64,000 nucleotides of DNA. It comes from Streptomyces sp. NBC_00234 (GTDB lineage: Bacteria > Actinomycetota > Actinomycetes > Streptomycetales > Streptomycetaceae). Positions within the stretch are counted from its first letter, which is position 1; every line of letters starts with the position of its first letter. Below the pieces are notes generated by a model. It was not told the origin of the DNA and ran no database searches. It saw only the letters and a list, made by a program, of their open reading frames with translations. This document shows, piece after piece, positions 7,796 to 16,305 of the stretch. The translations under genes were made by a program, and so were the position numbers. The stretch covers positions 4,588,001 to 4,652,000 of the forward strand of contig NZ_CP108101.1 in the NCBI RefSeq assembly GCF_036195325.1. Reading direction: 5' to 3'.

Positions 7796-8601
7796 TCGGC
7801 TGCCATCTTTTCGATCCGTTCCATGGACTCTTCGGGGCCGAGAGCCTGCGCCCGCAGAATGCCATACTTCCCGAACAGATTGCCCAGGGACGGCTGTTCA
7901 CTGACCAGGAAGCTGTGATCCTGCGCTTCGAGGTAGGCGAGCTGGCGTCGCTCCTTGGTCTCCAGCAGGACGAACGGACCACTGAGCCCTGCATGGGTCT
8001 CCCGGTCCGGCGACATCACCTGCATCTGTACATGCCTCAGCTGGGCGATGTCCAGAATGTGGCGGAGCTGTTCCCTGTGCGCGCGGCGGCCTCCGATCGG
8101 ATGGGAGAGCGCGCTCAGTTCGAGCACGAAGCTGATGGCCGCCGGATTCTTGCGAGTCAGCAAGCTCTGGCGTGCCAGCCGAGCCTGGACCCTTCCTTCG
8201 ATCTCCTCGTCGTCGACGGGCGGGTAGCCGCTGCCGAGGACGGTGCGGGCGTAGGTCTCCGTCTGCAGCAGACCGGGCACCACGTGGGTCTCGTACTCGT
8301 GTCGGGCGGAAGCCGTGGCCTCCTCCTCGGCGAAGTGCTCGAACCACGAGGCCAGATGGCTGAAGGTGAGCTTCTCACTCGTCGCGATCAGTGCACCACG
8401 TGCACCTAGCGCCTCGTCGGCGAGTCCGATGAAGCTTCCTCTGGGTGGACGCTGCCCTCGCTCCACCATGGCCACCTGCGACTTGGAGAAGCCGAGCTTC
8501 AGGCCCAACGCCTCCTGGGACAGTGCTGCCTGTTCGCGGAAGAAGCGGAGCAGCGCGCCGAACATCTCGGCGTTGCTGCTGCCTTGACCAGTGGAGTGCA
8601 C
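7792..8601 (-). CDS. XRE-family regulator with DUF5753 domain
   Basis: 269 residues from a GTG at 8601 placed 5 nt after GAGGAGG. A helix-turn-helix (about 16-70: LSQEALGLKLGFSKSQVAMV) is followed by a DUF5753-type ligand or partner domain (about 90-260, including the VPGLLQTETYA signature). Such regulators pair with small DUF397 proteins and act in Streptomyces development and antibiotic control. Here the DUF397 gene follows with an ATGA overlap. The upstream ORF extension to 8700 is rejected because the ribosome site belongs to the GTG. A divergent gene starts at 8682, so the 80-bp gap probably carries both promoters. Confidence 0.92.
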   Translation of the reverse strand: MHSTGQGSSNAEMFGALLRFFREQAALSQEALGLKLGFSKSQVAMVERGQRPPRGSFIGLADEALGARGALIATSEKLTFSHLASWFEHFAEEEATASARHEYETHVVPGLLQTETYARTVLGSGYPPVDDEEIEGRVQARLARQSLLTRKNPAAISFVLELSALSHPIGGRRAHREQLRHILDIAQLRHVQMQVMSPDRETHAGLSGPFVLLETKERRQLAYLEAQDHSFLVSEQPSLGNLFGKYGILRAQALGPEESMERIEKMAAE

Positions 8602-8681
8602 AGCCCCTCCTCGTGTACACGACGGTGCACAGACTCTGCACGGCCCTGGTAACAGTACGTGTGGGTCGTAACGCTGTGCGT

Positions 8682-9101
8682 ATGGAACAGCGAAGTTCAC
8701 TAGATCCGGTCCCGACCTGGGTGCCCGCCTCCGGCCACGCCCTGCGGCACGCGGGAATCCACTTCGACGCGGTACGGGCGATCGGCATGCTCGGTGAGGA
8801 AATCGCGTACGAGATCATGCAGTTCACCGACTTCCGGGCGGGGCCGATCGTCCGCTCGGGGATCGGCGAGCGGAGCATGTTCTTCCTCGTGCCGCCGCAG
8901 ACCGTGGCCGCCTATCGCTGGCCCCCCGGAACGGAGGCCCTGGGCCGGGACGGGCGGGGTGCGGCGTTCGTCGGGGTGCCGGCGCTGGACGGGGCGACCT
9001 GGCCGCTCGACTGGCGTTCCCGGCCGACGGCGGATGTGCCGTACGTCGACGCGGAGTTGCTGTACGAGCTGACGCTGGGAGTCGTGGCGCAGCAGAGGTG
9101 A
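8682..9101 (+). CDS. Hypothetical protein divergent from the XRE/DUF397 pair
   Basis: 139 residues, no signal peptide or membrane span, start MEQRSSLDPVPTWVPASGH. I do not recognise a named domain. Small proteins of this kind often sit next to XRE/DUF397 pairs in Streptomyces. The start has no Shine-Dalgarno; an AACGCT -10-like element ends 6 nt before the ATG, consistent with a leaderless transcript divergent from the regulator. Codon bias is strong, supporting a real gene. The longer frame starting at 8445 is a shadow of the regulator gene. Confidence 0.75.
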   Translation: MEQRSSLDPVPTWVPASGHALRHAGIHFDAVRAIGMLGEEIAYEIMQFTDFRAGPIVRSGIGERSMFFLVPPQTVAAYRWPPGTEALGRDGRGAAFVGVPALDGATWPLDWRSRPTADVPYVDAELLYELTLGVVAQQR

Positions 9102-9179
9102 TGCCGGGGATTCCGTATATCGCGGGCATATCGAAAAGCGCATACGCCCCTGCAACGGCCCTCCGTCTCCAATGGGGGC

Positions 9180-9893
9180 ATGGACCACAACGCATCCCTG
9201 TCGGCCCCGCCCCGCCGCACGCGCAGGATCGTGCTGCTCGGCCTGGCGATCCTCGGAATGGCGGGCGCTGTGTTCGTCGTGCGGGGGCCGCTCATGATGG
9301 CCGCTCCGAGGTGCATGGCCGGGCGGTGGCACGGCTGCTTCGACACGTTCAACGGTGTGGTGCTCATGACCCTGGTCGCGCTGCCGTTGGCCGTGCTGGC
9401 GGTGTGGGCTCTGGCGCACCGTCGGCGGGCCGCCGGCGTCACGTCGGCGTGGCGGATGTCGCTGGCCGAGGTGGGCATGGTCCACGGGACGGTGCCGTTC
9501 GTCTGGATGACCATGATGCCGGGCGCCGGGGCCGGTGTCGTCCCCCCGCGGGTGAGCCTGGTGCCGCTGCGGGACCTGGTCGCGATGGGGCCCCTCGGGA
9601 TCGTGGGCAACCTGCTGGTCTTCGCGGCGCTGGGGTTCTTCGCCCCGATGCGGTTCGCGGCGCTTGCGTCCGTGCCGCGAATCCTGGCTCTCGGGGCGGG
9701 CTGCTCGGTCCTGGTCGAAGCCGCGCAGTACGTCCTGGACCTGGACCGGGTGTCCTCCGTGGACGACGTCCTGGTCAACGCCGCAGGCGCGGTGCTGGCC
9801 GGGCTGGCGTCGCGCCGCTGGTGGCGCACCGCGGCGGACGGGCCGTCCGACCGGCTTCGCCCGGCGCCGGCACTGGCAGGCAGGGGAACCTGA
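9180..9893 (+). CDS. VanZ-like family membrane protein
   Basis: 237 residues with about five to six membrane segments. The VanZ-like core is visible: VSLVPL, a glycine-rich NLLVFAALGFF helix, an EAAQY segment and RVSSVDDVLVNAAGA, the most conserved stretch of the family. VanZ proteins are associated with resistance to teicoplanin-type or lipophilic cell-wall agents, but most Streptomyces members are uncharacterised. The ATG at 9180 follows GGGGGC. It is a single gene, with a 142-bp gap before the next gene. Confidence 0.85.
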   Translation: MDHNASLSAPPRRTRRIVLLGLAILGMAGAVFVVRGPLMMAAPRCMAGRWHGCFDTFNGVVLMTLVALPLAVLAVWALAHRRRAAGVTSAWRMSLAEVGMVHGTVPFVWMTMMPGAGAGVVPPRVSLVPLRDLVAMGPLGIVGNLLVFAALGFFAPMRFAALASVPRILALGAGCSVLVEAAQYVLDLDRVSSVDDVLVNAAGAVLAGLASRRWWRTAADGPSDRLRPAPALAGRGT

Positions 9894-10035
9894 TCCGAGG
9901 TGCCGACATCGAAGGGTGGAACACGAGAGCTTCGCCACGGGCACGGTCTCAATTCCCGTGCTGAGCGAGGGCGAGGCCACTCGGCAAAGAGGAAGGCACT
10001 CCTCTTCTTTGCGGCGTCTACTGAGGGGGAAACAC

Positions 10036-10425
10036 ATGAGCTGGACCAGGCGATCCGCCGGCTTGCTGGTAGCGGCGGCCATGGTGATGTCAGTAGCCGC
10101 GTGCACGGCCGACGGCGGTGGCGATGGAGCCTCCTGCGTCGCTCAGTACACCTACCAGGACATAACGTATCAAGACGTGGGGAACGTGAAGTTCACGCTC
10201 GGGAAGAAGCTCGGAGTCGCCACCGAACCGCCCTGCGAAGACACCGGCGGCCGGGGCAAGAGCGAGGAGCCGGCCGGTTCGACGGAGACTGCCTACGAAG
10301 TGGACGGCATCTCTCCCGAGGTCGCCATCGCCGTTGGGGGCACGCCGGAGACAGCCAGGTTCTTCGCCGTCGACTCCGGCTCAGGGCTCCCGCCCGAGGT
10401 GCGGAAACTGATCGACGGTTCCTGA
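10036..10425 (+). CDS. Small lipoprotein, probably DUF6281-like
   Basis: 129 residues beginning with a type II signal peptide (MSWTRRSAGLLVAAAMVMSV) and lipobox VAAC, so the mature protein should be lipidated at the cysteine near residue 23 and held on the outer face of the membrane. A strong GAGGGGG precedes the ATG. The mature part has two further cysteines and the pattern QYTYQDITYQDVGNVKFTLG typical of small Streptomyces lipoproteins in the DUF6281 group. Function unknown. It stands alone, convergent with the MFS gene. Confidence 0.82.
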   Translation: MSWTRRSAGLLVAAAMVMSVAACTADGGGDGASCVAQYTYQDITYQDVGNVKFTLGKKLGVATEPPCEDTGGRGKSEEPAGSTETAYEVDGISPEVAIAVGGTPETARFFAVDSGSGLPPEVRKLIDGS

Positions 10426-10497
10426 TCCGGAACGCGGGGTTCGGTGTGGTTCCACACCTCACCGAGACCGCCGATTGATCACGACTCGATACGCGCC

Positions 10498-11724
10498 CTA
10501 GACGCCTCCGATGCGGCTCTGAGCCGCCGGCACCACCTTGCCGATCGTAGTGGCGAGCGTGGCTCCGAGGGCGCTGACGCCGACCAGGGTCAGCCAGATC
10601 GCGGCTGCCCCGATGGACAGCAACCCGGAGAGTGCGGCCGGAGCGACCGCTCCGGCGACAGTCACGGCGAGCTGGTTGAGGGCCAGGTACCGGCCGCGGA
10701 GAGCGTCCGGGGCGCTCTCCGCGGCGACCGTCGACGTGATGGGGCCGCCGAGGATTTCACCGAAGGTGTAGCTGCCTGCGCCGAGCAGCACGACGCCGAC
10801 CGCGAGGGCGAGCGCAGCCACGCGGTCGGCGGCGAGGAACAGGAGGTAGCCGGCCGCGAAGCAGGCGTGTCCGGCGACGAGGACGCGGCTGCGGATCCGC
10901 CCGCTGAGCCACCCGACGACGATGCCTTGGCCGAAGCCGACCATCAGGGCGTTGAGCGTGAAGACCGCGCCGGCAGTCCAGCCAGGCAGTCCCAGCACAT
11001 CCACGGCGTAGACCGGTATCGCGATGTTGAGCACGAACAAGGAGATGGCGAAGCACAGTTGATGCGCGACCAGTGCCAGGTACCGCCGGTCCCGGAGCAC
11101 GTGCCCCCAGCCTCCGGCAGCGTCCTGGCCCGCCTCGGGACGGATATTCGGCACGGCCCGCATCAGAAGGAAGGCAGTGACATAGGACAGGGCGTTGACG
11201 ACCACGATCGCGGTATAGGCGCCGTGAGTACCGAAACTGATGGCGACGGCGCAGAGGAGGCCGCCGAGTGCGTAGCCGAGGTTGCGTACCGACCCCAGGA
11301 GACCGAACCAGCGCTCGCGTTGGCCGGGCGCGGCCAGCGCCGTGACGGTCACGCCGTAGCAGCTGAACGACACCGCCCGCCCGGCACTGTTCAACCAGGC
11401 GCAGATGACGATCTGCCATGTCTGGTCCACGAGGAGGTATCCGGCGAAGCCGAGCGCCTGGGCCAGGTTTGCCGCCTGCAGTACCGGCTTGGCGCCGTAC
11501 CGGTCGGCCAGTCCTCCGATCAGAGGGCCAGCCGGGAGCGCCAGCAGCCCGGCCGTCGTCAGTGCCGCGCCCACCTGCACCAGCGTCAGCGGCGTCGTGG
11601 CCAGGAAATACAGCATCGAAACGGGGACGAAGACGCCGGTGCCGATCGAGTCGATGACGATCGCTGCGACGAAACGGCCGTGCCGGGCTATCGAGGGACG
11701 GACCGCGCCATGGGGAGTAGTCAC
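10498..11724 (-). CDS. MFS transporter
   Basis: 408 residues, about twelve membrane helices, with the MFS A-like loop GGLADRYGAKPV between helices 2 and 3. It resembles drug-efflux members of the family. The likely start is a GTG at 11724. The gene diverges from an HxlR regulator whose palindromic operator sits only about 9 nt upstream of this start, so expression should be repressed by that regulator until an effector is present. The transported compound cannot be deduced. Confidence 0.88.
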   Translation of the reverse strand: MTTPHGAVRPSIARHGRFVAAIVIDSIGTGVFVPVSMLYFLATTPLTLVQVGAALTTAGLLALPAGPLIGGLADRYGAKPVLQAANLAQALGFAGYLLVDQTWQIVICAWLNSAGRAVSFSCYGVTVTALAAPGQRERWFGLLGSVRNLGYALGGLLCAVAISFGTHGAYTAIVVVNALSYVTAFLLMRAVPNIRPEAGQDAAGGWGHVLRDRRYLALVAHQLCFAISLFVLNIAIPVYAVDVLGLPGWTAGAVFTLNALMVGFGQGIVVGWLSGRIRSRVLVAGHACFAAGYLLFLAADRVAALALAVGVVLLGAGSYTFGEILGGPITSTVAAESAPDALRGRYLALNQLAVTVAGAVAPAALSGLLSIGAAAIWLTLVGVSALGATLATTIGKVVPAAQSRIGGV

Positions 11725-11732
11725 CAGCCGGA

Positions 11733-11751
11733 CGGTATAGATTCTATACCG
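11733..11751. promoter_or_regulatory. HxlR-type operator between the MFS and hxlR genes
   Basis: CGGTATAGATTCTATACCG is a perfect inverted repeat with an 8-bp half-site (CGGTATAG) around ATT. It is markedly A/T-rich for this genome and lies in the 55-bp gap between the divergent genes, overlapping where both promoters must be. A partial extra half-site (GGTATCTA) follows at once. Binding by the adjacent HxlR protein is the natural reading. Confidence 0.75.
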
Positions 11752-11779
11752 GTATCTACAACGCTACCGGGAGTCGTGC

Positions 11780-12142
11780 ATGGGTAACGCCTACAACGTC
11801 ATGGCCGCGACCTGCCCCAGTCGCACCGTTCTGCACCGGATCGGGGCGCGCTGGACGGTGTTCGTCGTCAACGCGCTGGACGACAGGCCGAAGCGATTCA
11901 CCGAGCTCAAGGCGCACATCCGGGGGATCACACCGAAGGCGCTCACCGAGACGCTTCGCGCGATGGAGTACGACGGTCTGATCTCTCGCACGGAGATTCC
12001 CGCGAATCCCCCGCATGTCGAGTACGCCCTCACCGACCTCGGGCGGTCGCTGCTGACACCCCTACGTGCCGTCCGGGAATGGGCCGAGAGCCACGTCCCC
12101 GACATCGAACGCGCCCGCGCACAAGCCGATGCGCAACGGTAA
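11780..12142 (+). CDS. HxlR-family transcriptional regulator
   Basis: 120 residues, a single winged helix-turn-helix domain of the MarR-like HxlR family (PF01638): a conserved cysteine near residue 12 followed by VLHRIGARWT, the recognition region KRFTELKAHIRGITPKALTETLR, and a wing ending VEYALTDLGRSLL. HxlR proteins are dimeric and sense redox or small toxic molecules. GGGAG lies 6 nt before the ATG. It is divergent from the MFS transporter, its probable target. Confidence 0.93.
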   Translation: MGNAYNVMAATCPSRTVLHRIGARWTVFVVNALDDRPKRFTELKAHIRGITPKALTETLRAMEYDGLISRTEIPANPPHVEYALTDLGRSLLTPLRAVREWAESHVPDIERARAQADAQR

Positions 12143-12318
12143 TCCCGTTCGCCGATGAGTGCGGTTGGCGGTCCTGCCCATGCCCGAGGGGCAGAAACGC
12201 CTCCGCAACCGGGCGCAGGCCGGCCCGCGAGAACTAACGTGGTGCCACCGCGGCCACATGATCCGCCGGGCCGGGCTCAGTGATCAAGCCAGTTGAGACG
12301 ATCTCCTAGGGTTCGGAC

Positions 12319-13014
12319 ATGCGCGTACTGATCGTGGAGGACGAGCCCTACCTGGCCGAAGCCGTCCGTGACGGCCTGCGGCTGGAGGCGATCGCCGCCG
12401 ACATCGCAGGCGACGGCGACTCCGCTCTGGAAATGCTCAGGGTCAACTCCTACGACCTCGCGGTCCTCGACCGGGACATCCCCGGCCCCTCGGGCGACGA
12501 GGTCGCCCGGCGCATCGTCGCTTCCGGCAGCGGCATCCCGATTCTCATGCTCACGGCCGCCGACCGGATCGACGACAAGGCTTCCGGGTTCGAGCTCGGC
12601 GCCGACGACTACCTCACCAAACCGTTCGAGCTGCGGGAGCTCGTCATGCGGCTGCGGGCGCTCGACCGCAGACGCGCGTACGCCCGGCCCCCGGTCCGCG
12701 AGATCGCGGGCCTGCGGCTCGACCCCTTCCGCCGGGAGGTCTTCCGCGACGGACGCTACGTCGCCCTCACCCGTAAACAGTTCGCCGTGCTGGAAGTCCT
12801 CGTCGCCGCCGAGGGCGGGGTCGTCAGCGCCGAAGAGCTGCTGGAGCGGGCCTGGGACGAGAACGCCGACCCCCTCACCAACGCCGTGCGCATCACCGTC
12901 TCCGCACTGCGCAAACGGCTCGGCGAACCATGGATCATCGCCACGGTGCCCGGCGTCGGCTACCGGATCGACATCGAGCCGGGGGCCGGACACGCGGGAG
13001 GAGACCGTGGATAG
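12319..13014 (+). CDS. OmpR/PhoB-family response regulator
   Basis: 231 residues. Receiver domain (1-115) with acidic pocket E7/D8, phospho-acceptor D51 (VLDRDIPGPSG), T79 and K101 (TKPF), followed by an OmpR-type winged helix (about 130-222, ending VPGVGYRIDIEPG). The start lacks a Shine-Dalgarno; TAGGGT ends 6 nt before the ATG, so the operon transcript is probably leaderless. It overlaps the kinase gene by 8 bp. The target genes are not evident from the neighbours. Confidence 0.95.
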   Translation: MRVLIVEDEPYLAEAVRDGLRLEAIAADIAGDGDSALEMLRVNSYDLAVLDRDIPGPSGDEVARRIVASGSGIPILMLTAADRIDDKASGFELGADDYLTKPFELRELVMRLRALDRRRAYARPPVREIAGLRLDPFRREVFRDGRYVALTRKQFAVLEVLVAAEGGVVSAEELLERAWDENADPLTNAVRITVSALRKRLGEPWIIATVPGVGYRIDIEPGAGHAGGDRG

Positions 13015-14143
13015 AGCTCCTGGTCCGAGTGTTCGCCTCAAGCTCACCCTCAGCTACGCCGCCTTCCTCATGATTGCCGGCGCCCTGCTGCTCGCCGCGG
13101 TGTGGGTGTTCCTCCTGCGGTACGTCCCCGAGCAGGCGCTCATCGTCCCCGGTTCCACCGGCAACCCCACCGATGGTGTCTTTCCCGTCCGTTCCAACCT
13201 CCTGCACGTATTCGCTCCGAGGGCAGCCGCCGTCCTGGCGTTCCTGCTGGTACTCGGCCTCCTGGGGGGATGGCTCCTCGCCGGCCGGATGCTCGCGCCC
13301 CTCACGCAGATCACGGATGCGGCACGGGTTGCCGGGGACGGGTCGCTGTCCCACCGGATCCGCTTGAAGGGCCGCCAGGACGAGTTCCGTGAACTCTCCG
13401 ACGCGTTCGACTCGATGCTCGACCAACTGGAGTCCCACGTCGCCGAGCAGCAGAGGTTCGCCGCGAACGCCTCCCACGAACTGCGCACCCCGCTGGCGAT
13501 CTCGCGGACGCTCCTCGACGTCGCCCGCAAGGACCCCACGCGGGACCGGGGCGAACTCGTCGAACGCCTGCAAGCGGTCAATACGCGGGCGATCGACCTC
13601 ACCGAGGCACTCCTGCTGCTCAGCCGCGGCGACCGCGGGAACGTCACCCGCGAGAGCGTCGACCTCTCCCTCGTCGCCGAGGAAGCCGCGGAAACCCTGC
13701 TGCCCCTCGCCGAACAGCGCCGGATCACGCTCGACGTCACCGGCGGGGCGGCCCGGACCAGCGGCTCCGCGGAACTCCTGCTGCGGATGGTGACGAACCT
13801 CGTCCAGAACGCCATCGTCCACAACCTCCCCGCAGGTGGCACCGTGACGGTTCACACCGAGGTGCAGGGCGACACGAGCGTGCTGCGGGTCGAGAACACG
13901 GGCCCTCGGCTCCCACCCGACCTCGTACCGACCCTCACCGAACCCTTCCAGCGCGGCACGGAGCGCGTACGCACCGACGCGTACGCCGGGGCCGGCCTCG
14001 GTCTGGCCATCGTCGAGAGCATCGTCCGGGCCCACGACGGGTCCCTCGGCCTCGTCCCCCGCCCCGACGGCGGTCTCCTCGTCACGGTCGGGCTGCCCTC
14101 GTCCCCACCGGGCGACTCCCGCTCCGTACGGGAGAACCTCTAG
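13007..14143 (+). CDS. Sensor histidine kinase of the two-component pair
   Basis: 378 residues from a GTG at 13007 preceded by GGGAGGAG inside the end of the regulator gene. Two membrane helices (about 12-37 and 73-92) enclose a short 35-residue outer loop, followed by HAMP (93-145), a dimerisation domain with H157 in ASHELRTPLA, and an HATPase domain with the N-box LVQNAIVHN and GAGLGLAIVESI. The tiny extracytoplasmic loop suggests sensing within the membrane or of envelope state. It ends 24 bp from the convergent hydrolase gene. Confidence 0.94.
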   Translation: MDRAPGPSVRLKLTLSYAAFLMIAGALLLAAVWVFLLRYVPEQALIVPGSTGNPTDGVFPVRSNLLHVFAPRAAAVLAFLLVLGLLGGWLLAGRMLAPLTQITDAARVAGDGSLSHRIRLKGRQDEFRELSDAFDSMLDQLESHVAEQQRFAANASHELRTPLAISRTLLDVARKDPTRDRGELVERLQAVNTRAIDLTEALLLLSRGDRGNVTRESVDLSLVAEEAAETLLPLAEQRRITLDVTGGAARTSGSAELLLRMVTNLVQNAIVHNLPAGGTVTVHTEVQGDTSVLRVENTGPRLPPDLVPTLTEPFQRGTERVRTDAYAGAGLGLAIVESIVRAHDGSLGLVPRPDGGLLVTVGLPSSPPGDSRSVRENL

Positions 14144-14167
14144 CGGCTCGAACTCCCGCCCCGCGCC

Positions 14168-14917
14168 TCAGCTGTTGGTCAGGGTGCGGCCGAGGAGGGC
14201 GAGCAGGCGGTCCCAGTGGCGCTGCAGCGCGGCGGGGTTGAAGGCGTCGGTGTCGGCCATGGTGAAGCCGTGGACGGTGCCGGGGTAGATCTCCGCGGTG
14301 TAGTCGACACCTGCGGCATCCAGGGCCCGGGTGAGCTCGCCGAGGCTCTCCGGCGACATGTCGTTCTCGGAGATGCCGAAGTGGACTTCGGCGGCGAGCC
14401 CGGAGGCGAGGCGGTGCGGGCTGTCGGGCGCGTCGGTGACGAGGAACCCGGGGTGGAATCCGGCGAGGGCGGCCACCTGGCCGGGATGGGCGGCCGCGGT
14501 GCGCATCGCCAGGACGGCGCCGATGCAGTAGCCGATCACGGCGACCGGTCCTGCGCCGACCTCGGGCCGGGTGGTGAGGAACCCGAGATAGGCGTCGGCA
14601 TCGCGCAGGACACGCTCGGTGGTGTGCTTCTCGACGAAGGGCATCAGCTGGTCGACGACCGCGGGCCGGATGTCTGTGCCGATGTGCCCGGGAAGGTCGA
14701 TCACCGGCGTGGGGCCGTGCCGGTAATAGAGGTTGGGCACGAGCACGTAGTAGCCGTGCCCGGCCAGTTCGCGGGCCCTTTCCTCCAGCACGGGCCGCAC
14801 GCCGAAGACGTCCGTGTACAGCAGCACTCCGGGGTGTCGCTCGCCGTCGTCGGGGAAGGCGGCGAAGGCGTCGGCCCGGCCGTCCGCGGTGGGAATCTGC
14901 ACTGTCGTGGTGGGCAA
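14168..14917 (-). CDS. Dienelactone hydrolase family protein
   Basis: 249 residues from a TTG at 14917 that lies 9 nt after AGGAG; the frame upstream of this is promoter sequence. The alpha/beta hydrolase has the DLH-type cysteine nucleophile in GYCIG (VAVIGYCIGAVLAM) and a histidine in TVHGF near the C-terminus. The opening TTTVQIPTADGRADAFAAFP matches DLH proteins. It diverges from a MarR regulator with two operators in the shared gap, so it is probably an inducible detoxification or aromatic-degradation enzyme. The substrate is unknown. Confidence 0.9.
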   Translation of the reverse strand: MPTTTVQIPTADGRADAFAAFPDDGERHPGVLLYTDVFGVRPVLEERARELAGHGYYVLVPNLYYRHGPTPVIDLPGHIGTDIRPAVVDQLMPFVEKHTTERVLRDADAYLGFLTTRPEVGAGPVAVIGYCIGAVLAMRTAAAHPGQVAALAGFHPGFLVTDAPDSPHRLASGLAAEVHFGISENDMSPESLGELTRALDAAGVDYTAEIYPGTVHGFTMADTDAFNPAALQRHWDRLLALLGRTLTNS

Positions 14918-14950
14918 GATCTTCCTCTCCTGGAGTTTCGCTCCAATAGC

Positions 14951-15006
14951 GTTAGTGGCACTAACAGTTCGGCGCGAGTGAAGGTATATCGTTAGTGGGA
15001 CTAACG
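14951..15006. promoter_or_regulatory. Twin MarR operators
   Basis: Two near-identical 15-bp inverted repeats: GTTAGTGGCACTAAC (14951-14965) and GTTAGTGGGACTAAC (14991-15005, extended by one matching pair to 14990-15006). Their starts are exactly 40 bp apart, close to four helical turns, so two dimers would bind the same DNA face. One site covers the hydrolase promoter region and the other the marR promoter region. Autoregulation plus repression of the hydrolase is expected. Confidence 0.85.
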
Positions 15007-15026
15007 CAACGCGGAGGATGGGTCCC

Positions 15027-15509
15027 ATGAGCAGAGCCGAAGCCGCGGACGTGCCCGACGACGGCGCGCTCAAGACGCCCGACAGGCTGCGCCGTTGGGC
15101 GAGTCGGCTGTTGTCGCAGCTGACCATGCGGTCGGACCGGCTGATGACCGAGGGGCTGGCCCGGGCCGACGCCCGCAAGTGGCACTACGCCGTGCTCGCC
15201 TCGCTGGAGGAGCACGGGCCGGGCAGCCAGGCGGAGCTGAGCAGACGCTCCGGCATCTACCGCAGCGACATGGTCGGCGTGCTCAACGAACTGGCCGAAC
15301 GCGACCTCGTCGAGAGGGCGCCGGATCCCGGCGACCGGCGCCGCAACGTCATCACCATCTCCTCGGAAGGGCGCCGGCGGCTACGCCGCCTCGACACGGT
15401 CCTGGACGACCTCCACGACGAACTGCTCGCGCCGCTGAACCCGGACGAACGCGCGCAGTTCGTCCATCTGCTCACCCGTCTTCTGGAGCACCACACCCGG
15501 ACCTCCTGA
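15027..15509 (+). CDS. MarR-family transcriptional regulator
   Basis: 160 residues. Winged helix: PGSQAELSRRSGIYRSDMVGVLNELAERDLVERAPDPGDRRRNV, with the DRR wing motif diagnostic of MarR. I chose the second of two in-frame ATGs (15027) because GGAGG lies 9 nt before it; the ATG at 15018 is too close to that site. It diverges from the dienelactone hydrolase gene and should bind the paired GTTAGTG inverted repeats between them. Confidence 0.93.
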   Translation: MSRAEAADVPDDGALKTPDRLRRWASRLLSQLTMRSDRLMTEGLARADARKWHYAVLASLEEHGPGSQAELSRRSGIYRSDMVGVLNELAERDLVERAPDPGDRRRNVITISSEGRRRLRRLDTVLDDLHDELLAPLNPDERAQFVHLLTRLLEHHTRTS

Positions 15510-15661
15510 GTCGCACCCGGAGGGCGCCGGCAGTCCAGGTACGGGCCGTCGAGGGTGTGGCGGAGCCACCGCCGGGGCGGTGGGGCGAGGAGAATGTGGG
15601 GCTCCCACGGTGGGGGCGATACGGCCCTCTCCTGTGCCCGTGATCCCGAGGAGGACCGGTG

Positions 15662-16294
15662 ATGGACACCAGGGTGAAGCAGCGGACCGGAGCGGCGGGG
15701 GGCCGGGTCCGGTCCCGTGTTCGCCAGCAACTGCTCGATGCGGGCCTTGAGTTGTTCGGTGTGCAGGGGTACGCCCACACGACGGTGGGCGCCTTGTGCG
15801 AGGAGGCCGGTGTGCCGGAGGAGGTGTTCCGGGAGGAGTACGACTCCCTGGAGGGCCTGCTGATCGCCCTGCACAGCCGGGTGACGACGAACGGGATGCG
15901 GGCGGCGGAGAACGTCCAACTGGCCGAGGACATCGACGAGTGCGGGCCGCAGGAGCGGGTGCGGCGGCTCTTCGACGCCTACGTGGACGCCGTGACGCGC
16001 GATCCCCGCGAGGCGCGCGTGACGTTCGTCGAGGTGCTGGGCGTGAGCCCGGCCGTGGACGAACACTGCCGGCGCTGGCGGGACACGTGGGTCGAGTTCT
16101 ACGCCGCCGCGACGGAGCGGGCGGTGGGGCGGGGCGAGGCGGTGAACACGGACCACCGGGCCGACGTCATCGTGATGGTCAACACGATCCACGAACTCAT
16201 GGCCCACCACGCCCGCCGCCCCCGCCGCGCGAGGCCGGAGGACGTGTCCGGCGAACTGACGTACCTGGCGCTGACGTTGCTGACGGCGGAGTAG
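15662..16294 (+). CDS. TetR-family transcriptional regulator
   Basis: 210 residues; the N-terminal helix-turn-helix (about 17-62, with HTTVGALCEEAGVPEEVFREEY) is a slightly degenerate TetR motif and the rest is a helical ligand/dimer domain. GAGGAGG is 7 nt before the ATG at 15662 (a GTG 3 nt earlier is possible). No divergent partner or palindrome is obvious nearby, so its target is unknown. It is convergent with the NLR-like gene, 11 bp apart. Confidence 0.9.
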   Translation: MDTRVKQRTGAAGGRVRSRVRQQLLDAGLELFGVQGYAHTTVGALCEEAGVPEEVFREEYDSLEGLLIALHSRVTTNGMRAAENVQLAEDIDECGPQERVRRLFDAYVDAVTRDPREARVTFVEVLGVSPAVDEHCRRWRDTWVEFYAAATERAVGRGEAVNTDHRADVIVMVNTIHELMAHHARRPRRARPEDVSGELTYLALTLLTAE

Positions 16295-16305
16295 GACGGC
16301 CGGAG

